A DNA stretch of 64,000 nucleotides, taken from contig NC_081410.1 in NCBI RefSeq assembly GCF_030272615.1, positions 188,072,119 to 188,136,118 of the forward strand. Direction: 5' to 3'. The position numbers were made by a program, and so were the translations under genes. The DNA is from Cryptomeria japonica. Its lineage: Eukaryota > Streptophyta > Pinopsida > Cupressales > Cupressaceae. The notes beneath the pieces are model-generated. The model had not been told where the DNA came from. It worked only from the letters and a program-made list of their open reading frames with translations, and ran no database searches. Positions 39,807 to 51,869 of the stretch are shown here, piece after piece; the first letter of the stretch is position 1; every line of letters begins with the position of its first letter.

Positions 39807-39879
39807 TAAATAAATGCAAAAAAAAAAAAAAATTTAAATTAAAAAAAAGGGGTTCGGATTGAAGGCCAAACCACTAGTA

Positions 39880-40100
39880 TGCACACAGTGGTCGGCGCGG
39901 GGTAGTGCTGCCACTGTGGTTACCCACATTGAACGACACGGGGCCGCCACTATGGGAAACCACAGTGGTTGGCACGGGGCCGCCACTATGGGCAACCACA
40001 GTGGTTGGCACGGGGCCGCCACTATGGGCAACCACAATGGTCGACACGGGGCCTCCACTATGGGTAACCATATTGGAATGACTCTCGGCCACCACTATGG
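39880..40100. repeat. 36-bp GC-rich minisatellite in 5' LTR
   Basis: Units of 36 bp opening 'ggcacggggccgccacta' with CCACTATGGG...CCACAGTGG inverted pairs. Related units lie at 62125-62330 in the 3' LTR with a different copy number and order. Confidence 0.8.
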
Positions 40101-41183
40101 GTAAACACAGTGGCATCCAGGGGCATCCCCGCCTGATGCACTGTGCCTTGCCCTCCTCCGCTCCTTCCGCCATGGCCGTCGTCCATACCTTGGTCGCCGC
40201 CTCCCTCCCTTACCCCTGCATCAACACACACACACAAAAATTGCTTAGGGTTTTGTGGTTTCTTTTAAAAATAAAAATAAAAAGATATGCAACCCTAACC
40301 CAATTTCGGGTTAGGGTTTGCATACAAATTCATAAGGAAGAGATATAGAGGTAGTTTTATAATTTTAGGTCATGGGCTATATTTTTTTATTATGTGTTAT
40401 TTTATTTGATGGTTTTAGAAATGGGGGGGAAGACTTATTCAAAATTTGAATAGGACAACCACTTTTCTATTTAATGTTAATGGAGTCATTTATTTAAATG
40501 TTTATGACCTTTTAATTTTATTTATTCTTTTAAAGGGTTATAGATATATTTCTATCCTAATAGTTGAGTGTAGATATATTTCATTCCTTAAAAATGATTC
40601 AAAAAAATATATAAATATTTACAAAGGTTGGATTTTAATTCTATGGGGGTTAAATCTTTTAAAAATTTTATAACGATTTTTGTAAGTTATTTGGCTATAG
40701 GGGATTATTTTAGTCCACCTAAATTTAGGCTTTTCGTGATTAAACTTTATAGAGCAATTTTTCATTATGGGTTTATTTGGCCCTTTAGTCAAATTTTACA
40801 CGCATTATAATTATTGTTAAATTGAATAATAGGTTTTAATAATCTTAGTGCTAGGACTAATTAATTTAGTTCTTAAGCAATTAAAAGGTTATTGGAGATT
40901 AATGATATCTCTTATCAATTAATTTAGAGATTTTTGTTTAAATGAGTTTAATTATTTATTAATTGGTGAGATAATAAAAATTCTTTTGAAGAATTAATAT
41001 TCTACTTTTAATTTAGATTATTTTCGCCTAATTGATTTAGTTGTTAGATTAACTCAAAACATAGTTAAGACAAAACTTGTTGTTGTGGTTCATTTTAGCA
41101 AATTTAGTTTCATTAGGATGCTATTTAAAAATAAAAATAAAAAAATTATTCCGTTTGTGCCCAAAAGTTTGGGCATGACATTT

Positions 41184-41195
41184 TGGTATCAGAGC
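41184..41195 (+). other. Primer binding site, initiator tRNA-Met
   Basis: TGGTATCAGAGC three bases after the 5' LTR, the standard plant primer site. Confidence 0.9.
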
Positions 41196-41350
41196 AAGGT
41201 TTCCAACACTAGGAACCTTTCTCCATTACGTTTCGCTTTAATTATTTCATTAATTATATATTTATTTTTATTATATTTATTTTTAATTAATTAAATTTTT
41301 TCTCTGAAAAATTAATTATTTATTTCATTTTATTTTATTTTCTCATAAGG

Positions 41351-44300
41351 ATGCCTCCAACTATGTGACAAGCTCGCAAACGTGGTAGAGGCCCTAGGCA
41401 TGTACACATAACACGTGAAGAGGTCGAAAGGGAGGAATCAGTTCCGGAAAGGAACCTAGAGGCTCCTCCCAAACCGTCAGTTGACCCGAACCGAGACATC
41501 TTATTAGCACTCCAAAACCTGATTGGGATAGTCTAGGATAGGCTTCCATCAGTTGACCAACATGTTGAAAACTAGAACTCAGGGAGCCATAGATCGACAG
41601 ATAAGGAACGGAGTAGGAGTTCACCTCCTAATCCTGTAGAGAGTCAGGCTGGGCATGAGCCTGAGTCCGTTCATCTACCTAGACCACCTCCTGTAGCAGT
41701 GCTAGTGTATTATGAGAGATCACATCGTGATCAAAGGGATTTGAGCAGAGAGGTTATGCACCTTCAGCCACCATCTTTTGGGGGATCTACCAATGGGGTA
41801 GAAGCTGAGGCTTGGCTTTTGAGCCTAGATAGGTGCTTTGCATTGCGCTCCTATGAGAGCAATTTGAAGGCACGAGTAGTAGTCCACCTATTGAGAGGAA
41901 CAACCTCCACATGGTGGAGACAGGAGGAATACAAGTGTGGCTTAGTTGTAGATACCCTCACATGGGAGATTTTTACAAAGAGGTTCAAGGAGAGGTACTT
42001 ATCAGAGCATTACAGATAGCGTAGGGTGGATGAGTTCCATGACCTCTAGCAAAAGCGACTCTCAGTGACCCGGTACGAGAGAAAGTTCTTCGAGCTCTTA
42101 CCATACATGGACTACCTGAAAGATGAGAAGCTTCTCGTCAACCATTTTATTAGAGGGTTGAATGCCGGCATAGCAAGACCGGTGAGGATGGCCACTCTAG
42201 GGAGCCTTTGGGTTGCCGTGGAGAAGGCCTTGATAGAAAAGGAGATTCAGGTCAGGCCACAGGACATGAGGGATTGGTTCCAGAACCAAAACCCTATACC
42301 CCAGACATATGGGTTTCAGAAACCCCATTGGAAGGGTAATAGCAAACACACATCGGGGTTCTCCAAACCCCCTCCTCCGCAGCAGTCATAGCAAAACCAG
42401 AGATAGAGGCCTCCGCAGAGTCAGCAAGGCGTAAAGCCCAAGCAGTGGCTTTCTCAGGGTCAGAGGTGAGATCAGTGACCCCAGGTTCCATATACACCTT
42501 CGGTGAGGACTCAGCAGTCCTCCAGGGGTGGGTACAGTGGTTCTAGCAGGACAGGGGGACAATCATTCTCTAGGCCTCAGGGTGTCCAGTTTCAGGCACG
42601 CGGTGCTTGTTTCACATGTGGAGCCATGGGGCACATGGCAAGAAAGTGTCCTCAGGGTCAGATGGCAAGCAGTCAGTGGGTGGCAACATCAGAGCCTACA
42701 GTTGGGGAAATGGGAAAGTCTCATAGGGTCTTCGTAGTAGTTGACAACCGCCAGGCAGAGCATCAGGCCACTATTATTGAGGCTGCAGGTATGATCAGTG
42801 GTAGCAGTGAATCTATATTATTTGATTTAGGAGCTACTGACTCCTTTATATCTCCATTGGTTGTGGAGCATTGCGGGCTAGTGGCAATTAGACAAGGTGT
42901 CAGTTGGGAAGTGGAGTTAGCTTCAGGGGCTAGAGTGTTAGTGGAATCAGAGGTTAGGGGATTTCAGCTCTAGATTGGCAATACCACCACCTTAGTAGAC
43001 CTTAGAGTTACACCACTCAGATCATATGGCATCGTATTTGGCATGGATTGACTTTGTGCCCACAGAGCCAAGATCGATTGTCAGTTGAAAGAGATCGAGT
43101 GTGAGGATGATCATGGTTCACCCATAGTAATCATTGGGATTCAGAGACTCGTGTCTCTTCATATGATTTCCACAATGCAGCTTAAGTGGAGCATGTGAAA
43201 GGGATGCCAATTATTTGCCATCATGATTAGTGATAGAGGAGAAGAAGATGAAAAGGAACCATCAATTGATGACCATCCTATCCTTCAGGGATTTTCAGAT
43301 GTGTTTCCTTGAGAGTTACCTGGTATGCCACCCCATAGAGAGATTGATTTTCATATAGACCTTGTACCGGGAGCTGAGCCAGTTTCGAGAGCACCTTATA
43401 GGATGACCACTAATGATCTTAATGAGCTCAAGATGCAGCTTGAGGAACTCCTAGAGAAGGGCCACATTCATCGTAGTGTATCCCCTTGGGGTGCACCAAT
43501 CATCTTCATGAAGAAGAAGGATAGATCTCTTTTGTTGTGCATGGATTATCATCAATTGAACAAAGTAACCATCAAGAACCGATATCCCTTGCCCAAGATC
43601 GATGATTTATTTGACCAACTTCAGGGTGCCAAAGTATTTTCCAAAATTGATCTGAAGTCAGGATACCATCAATTGAGAATAGTGGAAAGTGATATCCACA
43701 AGACCACATTTCGCACTAGATATCACCACTATGAGTTCACCTTGGTTCCATTCGGTCTTACGAATGCTCCAGCTATTTTCATGAGCCTCATGAATGGGGT
43801 ATTCCACACATTTCTTTATTGTTTTGTGATTGTGTTCCTCGATGACATATTGATATATTCTCAGAATGAGAAGGAGCATGAGGAACACTTGAGGCAGGTT
43901 TTGCAGTGCTTGAGGGACAATCAGTTGTATGGCAGTTTGTCGAAGTGTGCTTTCTTTAGATCAGAGGTCAAATACCTTGGGCATGTTGTTTCTGGTGATG
44001 GGATCTTAGTTGACCCATCAAAGATCAGAGCTATTATGGATTGGCCAGCACCAACTAGTGTGACAGAGGTTAGGAGCTTCATGGGCTTAGCAAGGTATTA
44101 TCGATACTTTGTTGAGGGATTCTCTAGAGTCGCACATCCTATTACTTCTCTTCAATGTAAAGGGAAGAAATTCAAGTGGACAGAGAAGTATGAGAGGGCC
44201 TTTTAGGAACTCAAAAAGGCACTTAATAGCACACCTATCCTTGTAGTGCCAGATCCCTCAGCTGACTTCATGGTTTGCACAGATGCTTCCCTAGAGGGTT

Positions 44301-46117
44301 TAGGAGCAGTCCTTATGCAGGATGGTAGGGCTATAGCTTTTGATTCTAGGAAACTTAAGACTCATGAGCTTAACTACCCTACTCATGACCTTGAGCTTGT
44401 AGCAGAAGTGCATGCGCTTGTGAGGTGGAGACACTTCCTTTTGGGTCATCATTTTGAACTTCATTCAGACCATCAGAGCCTTCAGTACATATTCACTCAG
44501 CTGAATCTTAATGCACGTCAGAGGAGATGGATGGAGTTCTTGTGCGATTATGATTTTGACGTTCACTACATCAAAGGGAAGGAAAACGTAGTTGTAGATG
44601 CTTTGAGTAGGAGACATCACGAGGTATACACCATATCTATGGGCATAGATTTGAGAGATCGTATATGGCAGTAGTTGCTAGAGGATGGATGGTATTTAGA
44701 GGTTCGTTAGATGATTCAATCATAGGAAACCCTGGAGGGGAAGTATGTTGAATATTCCTTTGAGTCCGATGGACTATTAAGCCATAGAGGGCACATCTAT
44801 GTACCTTCTTCCAGGGGATTGCGAGAGTTAATTGTCACAGAGGCTCATAGAGCCCCTTATGCAGCACATCCCAAAGTTAAGAAGATGCATGCTGACTTGA
44901 GACAGTTATATCATTAGCCAGGAATGTGGCAACTTATTGCTGAGTTAGTAGCCTGATGCCTTGAGTGTCAGAGAGTCAAGGCAGAGCAACACCATCTAGG
45001 TGGGTTGCTCCAGTCTCATGCTATACCAGAGTGGAAGTGGAATACTATATCCACGGATTTCATCATTGGTCTCCCCATGTCATCTCGTCGTCATGATGCC
45101 ATCTTGGTGATAGTTGACAAGTTGACCAAAGTGGCCCACTTTTCACCAGTTCAGACTACCTTCACAACACTAGTAGTAGCACAGATGTTCTTGTGAGACA
45201 TCATCAGACTTCATGGCATTCCACACAAGATTATTTCTGACAAGGATTCCCTCTTCACTTCTTCCTTTTGGAAGGCATTGCAGGTAGTTATGGGTACCAA
45301 GTTCAATTTCAGTACAACCTATCATCTGGAAACAGATGGTTAGACAAAGAGGGTTAACCAGGTGTTAGAGGATATGCTTCACATGTGCGTCATGGATCAT
45401 CAGACCAGATGGGAAGAGTACCTTCCCTTAGTGGAGTTTGTTTTTAACAATGGGCATCACACTTCATTGGGAATGCCACCCTATCAGGCATTATACGACA
45501 GGCCTTGTAGGACACCATTGAGTTGGGACCGCATAGAGGATAGAGTTGCTATTGGTCCAGAGATAGTTTAGGATATGGAACAACAGGTGGATCTGATTAG
45601 GCAGCGTCTTAGAGAGGCACAAGATAGACAGAAGAAGTATGCAAATGCGAAGAGGATAGATCGTAGCTATTTGGTTGGAGATAGAGTCTTCTTAAGAGTG
45701 CAACCGCATAACAGTCCAATCCATTATGGAAAGGGTTCTAATCTCACACCTCTCTTTGTAGGACCATTTGAGATCCTTGAGAGGATAGGACCAGCTGCCT
45801 ATCATTTAGCATTGCCACCTAGCCTATCACGCATCCACGAAGTGTTTCATGTATCAGTTTTGAGGAAGTATATCTATGATGAGTCTCATATTTTAGATTG
45901 GGATTCCTTGTAGGTGGAGTCATATGGACAGCTAGCTTTGGAGCCCATTTGCATTTTGGCTCACCGGACACTGGCCCTTCGAGGTCGACAACTAGACCAG
46001 GTTAGGGTCTAGTGGGATTGCTATGATGAGGTTACAGCTTCATGGGAGGATGAAACACATATGAGATCATAGTACCCCCATCTTTTTGATGAACTCCAGG
46101 AGGAAGTTCATGCCTAG
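41351..46117 (+). pseudogene. gag-pol of chromovirus-like gypsy, single frame with 25 stops
   Basis: One frame of 1588 codons runs from ATG 41351 to TAG 46115-46117 with no frameshift. Gag capsid: about 41720-42200 (EAWLLSLDRCFALRSYE). Zinc knuckle CFTCGAMGHMARKC at 42608-42649. Protease near 42820, where the active triad reads D-L-G. RT 43400-43990 with [10 protein letters not shown] and FLDD near 43835. RNase H 44270-44570 (DASLEGLGAVL, DALSR). Integrase 44850-45500: H and C pairs around CLECQRVK, then STDFIIGLP and HLETDG. C-terminal chromodomain-like segment 45950-46090 (ending YPHLFDEL). Seventeen TAG and eight TGA stops interrupt it and no TAA. Product was the structural and replication polyprotein; now inactive. 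Confidence 0.92.
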
Positions 46118-46127
46118 AGGGGGAGGG
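46116..46127 (+). other. Polypurine tract of composite gypsy
   Basis: 'agagggggaggg' directly before the 3' LTR start TGTGAGGCCC. It overlaps the final TAG of the gag-pol frame. Confidence 0.85.
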
Positions 46128-49100
46128 TGTGAGGCCCTACTCCAACTCATCCTCGCATTTCAGCAATTTTCATGTTGAGACTATTATGGATGCTTTATTT
46201 TTATGCATTATGGATTTAGAACTTATATGATTCCATGATTTGGATAACATTGATGTATATTGATGCTTCATTTCTATGCATTATGGATATAGAACTTTAT
46301 ATGATTCTAGAATAGGATAGCTTTGCGATGTTGTATGTCATTATTGGAATTGCAGCACTTTATTATGTTGATAGAAATTGGATGCATATCTTTTGTATGG
46401 ATCAAAATTATTGAGAATATGATAATTGCGTATGTGGATTACTTAGGGTATATGAGATATTGATTTGTTAATGTCAATTGTATGCAGAGTGTTTGATGTG
46501 TATTCTTATTCATGTGTTTAATATTATATGAGGTTATTTGGAATTACTAATGTGTAATTGAGATGCATAGGTAAATTATCCATGTGACCATGGCAATACT
46601 ATGGAGAACCAAACCTAGACCTATATACGTTCATAAAACCAGGGGTTGTCTATTTGGAGAGGCAACACCCCGTATGTATCATATTTTATTCGTGAAAGTA
46701 AATGTTGCATGTGTGTTAAAGTGTATTTATTGAATTGTTTAAATCCAACAAGAGACAATTTCCATGTGTAATTTTGTAATGTGTTTTATTGTGTCACTTG
46801 ACACGTGCTGATTAGTGTCATTGATTTTGACTTGTCTCTTGGAGGGAGTTGTTTTAACCAAAGCCCTTTTCAAATATTTGAGTGTGGTCCCAAGTTTGCC
46901 TTGGGTAGAGAGTCTTGGAAGTGGTCAACTCAGGTTTGACCCGTAGGTTAACTTCAGATGGGTTTCTAAGAGGTCAAATGAACCCCTAGGGTTAGTTTAG
47001 AGGTTTTTCCAAAGGTCCATAGGGTATACCTATGGGTTAGGGGTATTTTTAAGCATGTAACTACTCCCATGTGACTTTTTGGTTACCTCAAAAAGTGGTT
47101 TTCCCAAGATGAGCGAAAATTCAACTTAGAAGGTTCCACCTAGGTTAGATAACCTTCCTTTTTGATATCAGACTCTCTTCCCCACCTTCTCTTACCTTTT
47201 GTCTTTCCAGTTTTAGTAACATGTAAGAGGTTGGGAAGACCAACCAATGGGAACTCTCACTCTATCCAAGGGGTTGGGAAGAGTGAGAGAAGCCTTCTTA
47301 GGCAAGGATTAGGGACTTAGTATGTTAATCACCCACTCTCCATTTTTGGAGATCTTGGAATTTTGAAAAGAAGAGTTTTTGAGGAGAGAATTTTGGCTAA
47401 GTGTTAGAAGAAAGTATTGTGGAATTGGGCCACTCTTCCCTAACCTAGTTCTAGCAAACCTTTGGGAAGATTGAAGGTTGGTTCATCTTCTTCCTTTCAT
47501 GTTGTATATTTATGTTTAAAAGATTGCTTGTATGTAAATGTTGTTTTCGTGTAATTCCCTTGTGAAAGATTATGTGATCTTCCTTTTATTTCTTTTATGC
47601 ATTTTTCTTGTTTTGGGAGTATCCAAGGTCTTCTACTCTTGGGAGAGTAGAATGGTCTTGGGGGTGGAAGGAGTTTGACAACCTTGAGTGAGAGGCTCTC
47701 ATTATGAGAGTGATCTCAAGGGTTGTTGTGAGACCCTTGCTGCATAGCCTTGTTTATGCATTCGGGGGTCATAAGGGGAGAAAGTATGACATGTATGCCT
47801 TGGGGGGCATAAGAATGTGGGGTTAATAGACTTATGTTGTATTTTTGGTTGCCATGAGTTAGCTTGTGATCTACCATTCTTGTAGTCTCTTCAAGGTATT
47901 TGGTCCACTTCCACTCTTGTACAAACATCACATTTTGTGATGAAGTTTAGCCTTCATTGGGAAAGTGTTTGTGGAGTGTTTTCCCTTGATTGTTGTGTTT
48001 TCTTGAGTGTAACCTATCTAGGGCTTGGTTCTCCAAGCTCGGGGATGGCTTCTAGTAAGCCTAGGCTAGGAGGTGAGCTCTGCATGGTCATAGCCTTATG
48101 ATTTACATGCAGGATGCTTGGAAAAGAAAATAAAAGACAAGCTAGGAGTTGCTGGTTTTTACTTGAGTTGCAGAAAGGATTAGGAAATGGGATATTATAT
48201 TTTAATTGCAGCAATGTAAAAGAAAAGCTATATGTTGTATTTATTTAAAAAAAAAAAAGAAATGTATTCACTTAATTTAAAGTCCTCATTTAATAAGAAT
48301 GAGAGACTAGTTGGGTATCTCACCCATATATAATGTTGACAATATTGTATCCTAAATTTTCTTTAAAGGAAAGTATTATTTTGTTAAGTCATTATTGCAA
48401 AATGAAATATTTATGTTGGGTTTAAGTTTTGTATTGTTCTTGAAATAATATTTGTTGTATACATGTTATTTTGAAAGTATAAATGTTCATTTTATCTTCT
48501 TATGCATATTAAAATAATAGAAATAAGTGAAGTAGTAAGATAGCATGTTAGTAAGAGAAAAGTAAGCATTTAGTCCTACTTATTTATTCCCAAATACAAA
48601 CTATGGTTAAATAGATTTAATATGTCTATCTCTAAGGTTAATTTAAATGATTTCTAGACTAATGTAGTTGCTGTTAAAATTTATTAAATTCTATCATTTT
48701 CCCTTTTATTTATTGCAGAAAATAAATCTAGAATTAATAGCCTATCTCTAAGGTTAGCAACTAGGTTTGTCAAAAGGAAAAGAAATACATTATTTAAATC
48801 AGTTAGTTTAGAGAGCTTGCTGTTATGTGTTTTAAAAAAATAATATACAAATTGTCTTAAACAATGATAAATAAATTATTCTCCACTATGCTAGGGTTAA
48901 TGTGCAAAGAAAATAGTTAGTCATATGATTTGTATTAAAAATGAAAATAAGGACAAAATCTAAAGCACACATATTAATATATATATTACCTAAGAAAATG
49001 AACACTGCATCTATTATCATGTTGTCAATATTTCATTAATTTTTGCATGATTTAAAAGGTTAAAAAAATTAGATTGCTTAAGTGTATATATATATATGAA

Positions 49101-49206
49101 ACTACATATTTTATTTAACAATATTCTCAGCCTGTGAAACTTTTTTTGAAAATATTATAACCACAGAAAAATACAATATTGTTAAATAAAATATGTAGTT
49201 TCATAT
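46128..49206 (+). repeat. 3' LTR of composite gypsy, first part
   Basis: Matches 32419-34575 and then 38811 onward. Interrupted at 49206 by the Tat element. The last 32 bp (49175-49206) are an inverted copy of 49093-49124. Confidence 0.85.
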
Positions 49207-50834
49207 TGTGTAGGGGAAAAAGCGAGACTAGGTTAACATGCCCTAATCCTACCTTTTGACACACATTACGGAATACGAAAGAGCCTAGAGATATCACACA
49301 ATTGGCTACTTCTTTTTGTGAAAGAGAGAGCCACGGGATATCTATTAGGATTCCTATTCCCTTGTTGAATTTGAAGGCTAAATTGATACAAGTTCAAACC
49401 CTAATCCCAAAATGCAAGTATGAACTAATAACAATATTGCAGAATTGAGATTAAACAATGAACAGCTGTAAACACAAGGATGAAATAAGAATGCAGATAT
49501 GTACCCGGAGTCAAAATCGGACTGAAAATGTTCGGGACGGGAGCGCGGGCGCCACTGTCCTGAAAACGGCACCAGAAACTACTGTTCTGCACTCTGAAAC
49601 ACTGTCGGGAAGCTGTCTGAAAGCAGTCTGTCCGGAGGACCAGGGCGCTTAGTGCCTCTGTCCCAGGGACCAGGGCGCCCAGCGCCCCTGTCCCAGTCTT
49701 CTGCTCTGCAACTTAACATAGAGTGTTGTCTCGACCTTCTTTCTCCGGATCTGTATCCCGCGGCATCGTCCGAATCCTGAAACCTGTAATGATATCTGAA
49801 AAAGGGGGGTATGGGTGGCTATATAGGGTTTTGCCTTAGTCAAACCCCCACTTCAGTGATTTCCACCTCCACGAATAGCCAAGTTGTTTGTAAAATGTAT
49901 TGTGTGTGCAGACCTAGTGTGTGTGCAAGGTCCAAAAATGCAAGAAAGCAAACTAGAGCAACCTAGAAAGTAAACCCTAATTGCTTGTAAATGACAATGT
50001 AAATTCTCTAAATCAAGATGCAATGTGATCTAAAGCATGAATAAATGATGTATTGAAGCTTATGCTAAGACATGAACACAACATGAAATCATACCCAACC
50101 CTCAAGGGAGGAGTACAAGCCAATCTTCAGTCGGTAATCTCCTATTGTTCTTCAATGTCTTCCAAGCCCTAAGTGAAGGAATGAAATTGATGAATGCTTG
50201 ATAGAAGGATGTTGAATGTTGTTGAAGTCTTCAAAGATCTGCTCTTTCGCTGCATATGAAGTTCCTGAAAACAAAATTCGGATCCCTTCAAATGAAGAAA
50301 GAGAGTTCTTATGTAGGAAACCCTAGATCGTAATTTCGTCTTTTGGCCGACCTAGAGGTTGAATATCCCGCCAATTTCTTGGGGTTAAGATTTATTTTAT
50401 GATTGGATCGTGCTCCCAAAATTTTGAGAAAAATGTCTAGGACCATGTGCACTCCGGGCGCCACGGTCCCGACAACTTTTCACCAAATTTTCAGGGCCGT
50501 CGGATATGATGATTTTAGAGAGAATCCCGAAGTTACAGGCGATTTCGAGATGTTTTGACCTCGAAACCAATCCCCCAAGTTCGAAATAGGACCTAATTAG
50601 GGTTTTTGATTGAATGATGTATAGGAGGAATAAAATGTGATGGGCGTGCTTTAGTGAAAGGGCCCAACTTTATGATGCCAAGGATGATGAAGTAGGACCT
50701 TAGACCTAATTAATTTGATTAATTAAGTGCTTGAGGAGAAATGCAATGCAGAATGTAAAATGCACTAAGGCGGGTGCTAAACTAGGTGTGAAATTGTACC
50801 ACCCTAGTGAGTGCGTACAATTTACGACGCTACA
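49207..50834 (-). repeat. 3' LTR of Tat element
   Basis: 1628 bp, partner of 60404-62031. It holds a GC-rich near-palindrome 'gggcgcccagcgcccc' (around 49672) and 'gggcgccacggtccc' (around 50457). Confidence 0.92.
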
Positions 50835-50856
50835 TTTAGCCCCCACTTTAGCGGTC
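50835..50856 (-). other. Polypurine tract of Tat element
   Basis: The minus strand reads AAAGTGGGGGCTAAA just before the 3' LTR. Confidence 0.6.
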
Positions 50857-51416
50857 ATATGAGTACTACGTGCATATGCAAGCTAAAGTACAGAAAAGTA
50901 AACATCATTTGAAAAAGGATATATCCATAAGTTGTCGGACGAAGCCCCCAGCGGTATCTGCAGTACACAGTTAGGAACCGCACCCTACAAAACACACGTT
51001 AGATCACAAAATCACCTAATGCTTACTAAGGAAAGTGATGAAATCTGTGAGTAGCTATATGCCCCCCCCTGTTTCGACTTGCTTATTAGGGAGGTGAAAT
51101 AGGGTAACATGTTTACTTGCGACAAATTGTGTAAGAGAGTATTGATGAGGGGTGTTCACTAAATAGGCTTCATCAGAACACTTTTTGGAACATCCCGAGA
51201 GTAGGGGAAGGAAAATATGATTCCAATGCAACAAATGGCTCGAAAATCGCATCCCCCAAACCCAAGTTATGATAAAATGAATGATAGAGGTAAATTAGGG
51301 TTTTAAAAGTGAAGATAAACAAATGAGAGTATATACTTTGAAAGTGACACTTACATTTGTCATTTTGTTGATTTCAGAATACTATTCAGTGCAGCGGAAC
51401 CCACATAGCCATCATC
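50857..51416. other. Region between Tat polypurine tract and PMD gene
   Basis: No recognisable coding sequence. 'ttgttgatttcag' at 51366-51377 could be the acceptor site of a 5' intron of the PMD gene; the first exon and promoter are not identified. Confidence 0.3.
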
Positions 51417-51497
51417 ATGCCTTCACGATGACCGAAGCGTCCTACGAGGATCGAGATCCTGCTCCAGGCTGTGATCGACGACGAGCCAGTGGACGAG

Positions 51498-51869
51498 GTG
51501 AGTTGACTGAACGTTTGACTTTTGATTTTTCTGCATTTTGACTTTTCCATGATCGTATGCGGGCCTCGAAGGCTGACCAGGGCCCACCCAGGGCACCATG
51601 GTCCCTGTGGGGCACCCTGGTCCCCCCAGGGCACCATGGTCCCTGACAGGTGCGCCATGGTCCCTTCAGGGCGCCATGGTCCCCTCAGGGTGCCATGGTC
51701 CCCTCAGGGCGCCTTGGTCCCTAACAGGGCGCCATGGTCCCTGACAGGGCGCCATGGTCCCCAATCAGGGCTTGGCGAGAGGTTTCAAGGCTGGCATATG
51801 ATGTGCGACAGTTTGCATTAGCGATTTTGATGATCGAGTACTGATTACGGTTGTGTTTTTGTGTTGCAG
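51498..51869 (+). other. PMD intron 1
   Basis: GTGAGT at the donor and tttttgtgttgcag at the acceptor. Splicing joins frame 0 to frame 0, and the upstream exon frame (ILLQAVIDDEPVDE) only makes sense with it removed. Confidence 0.75.
51580..51772. repeat. Minisatellite within PMD intron 1
   Basis: About nine units of 18-22 bp based on 'cagggcgccatggtcccct', each with GGCGCC and CCATGG palindromes. Open frames across it (minus 51386-51658) are compositional. Confidence 0.8.

Larger units (their letters stand above)
38811..41180 (+). repeat. 5' LTR of composite gypsy, second part
   Basis: Continues from 34575 and ends GGGCATGACA at 41180. It contains a palindromic microsatellite (39703-39806) and 36-bp repeats (39880-40100). 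Open frames 40446-40673 and 40628-40810 recur at 62651-63015 in the 3' LTR, so they are LTR sequence and not genes. Confidence 0.85.

Noticed and set aside
40446-40810. Overlapping open frames of 75 and 60 codons conserved at 62651-63015
   Set aside because: Conservation is due to the two LTRs of one element; the peptides are AT-driven and show no domain.
41351-46117. TAG reassigned to glutamine, or stop readthrough or RNA editing
   Set aside because: TGA stops at Arg positions and Trp losses occur too, and the neighbouring Tat pol has one TAG in 1696 open codons with normal CAG/CAA use. Mutation at methylated cytosines explains all.
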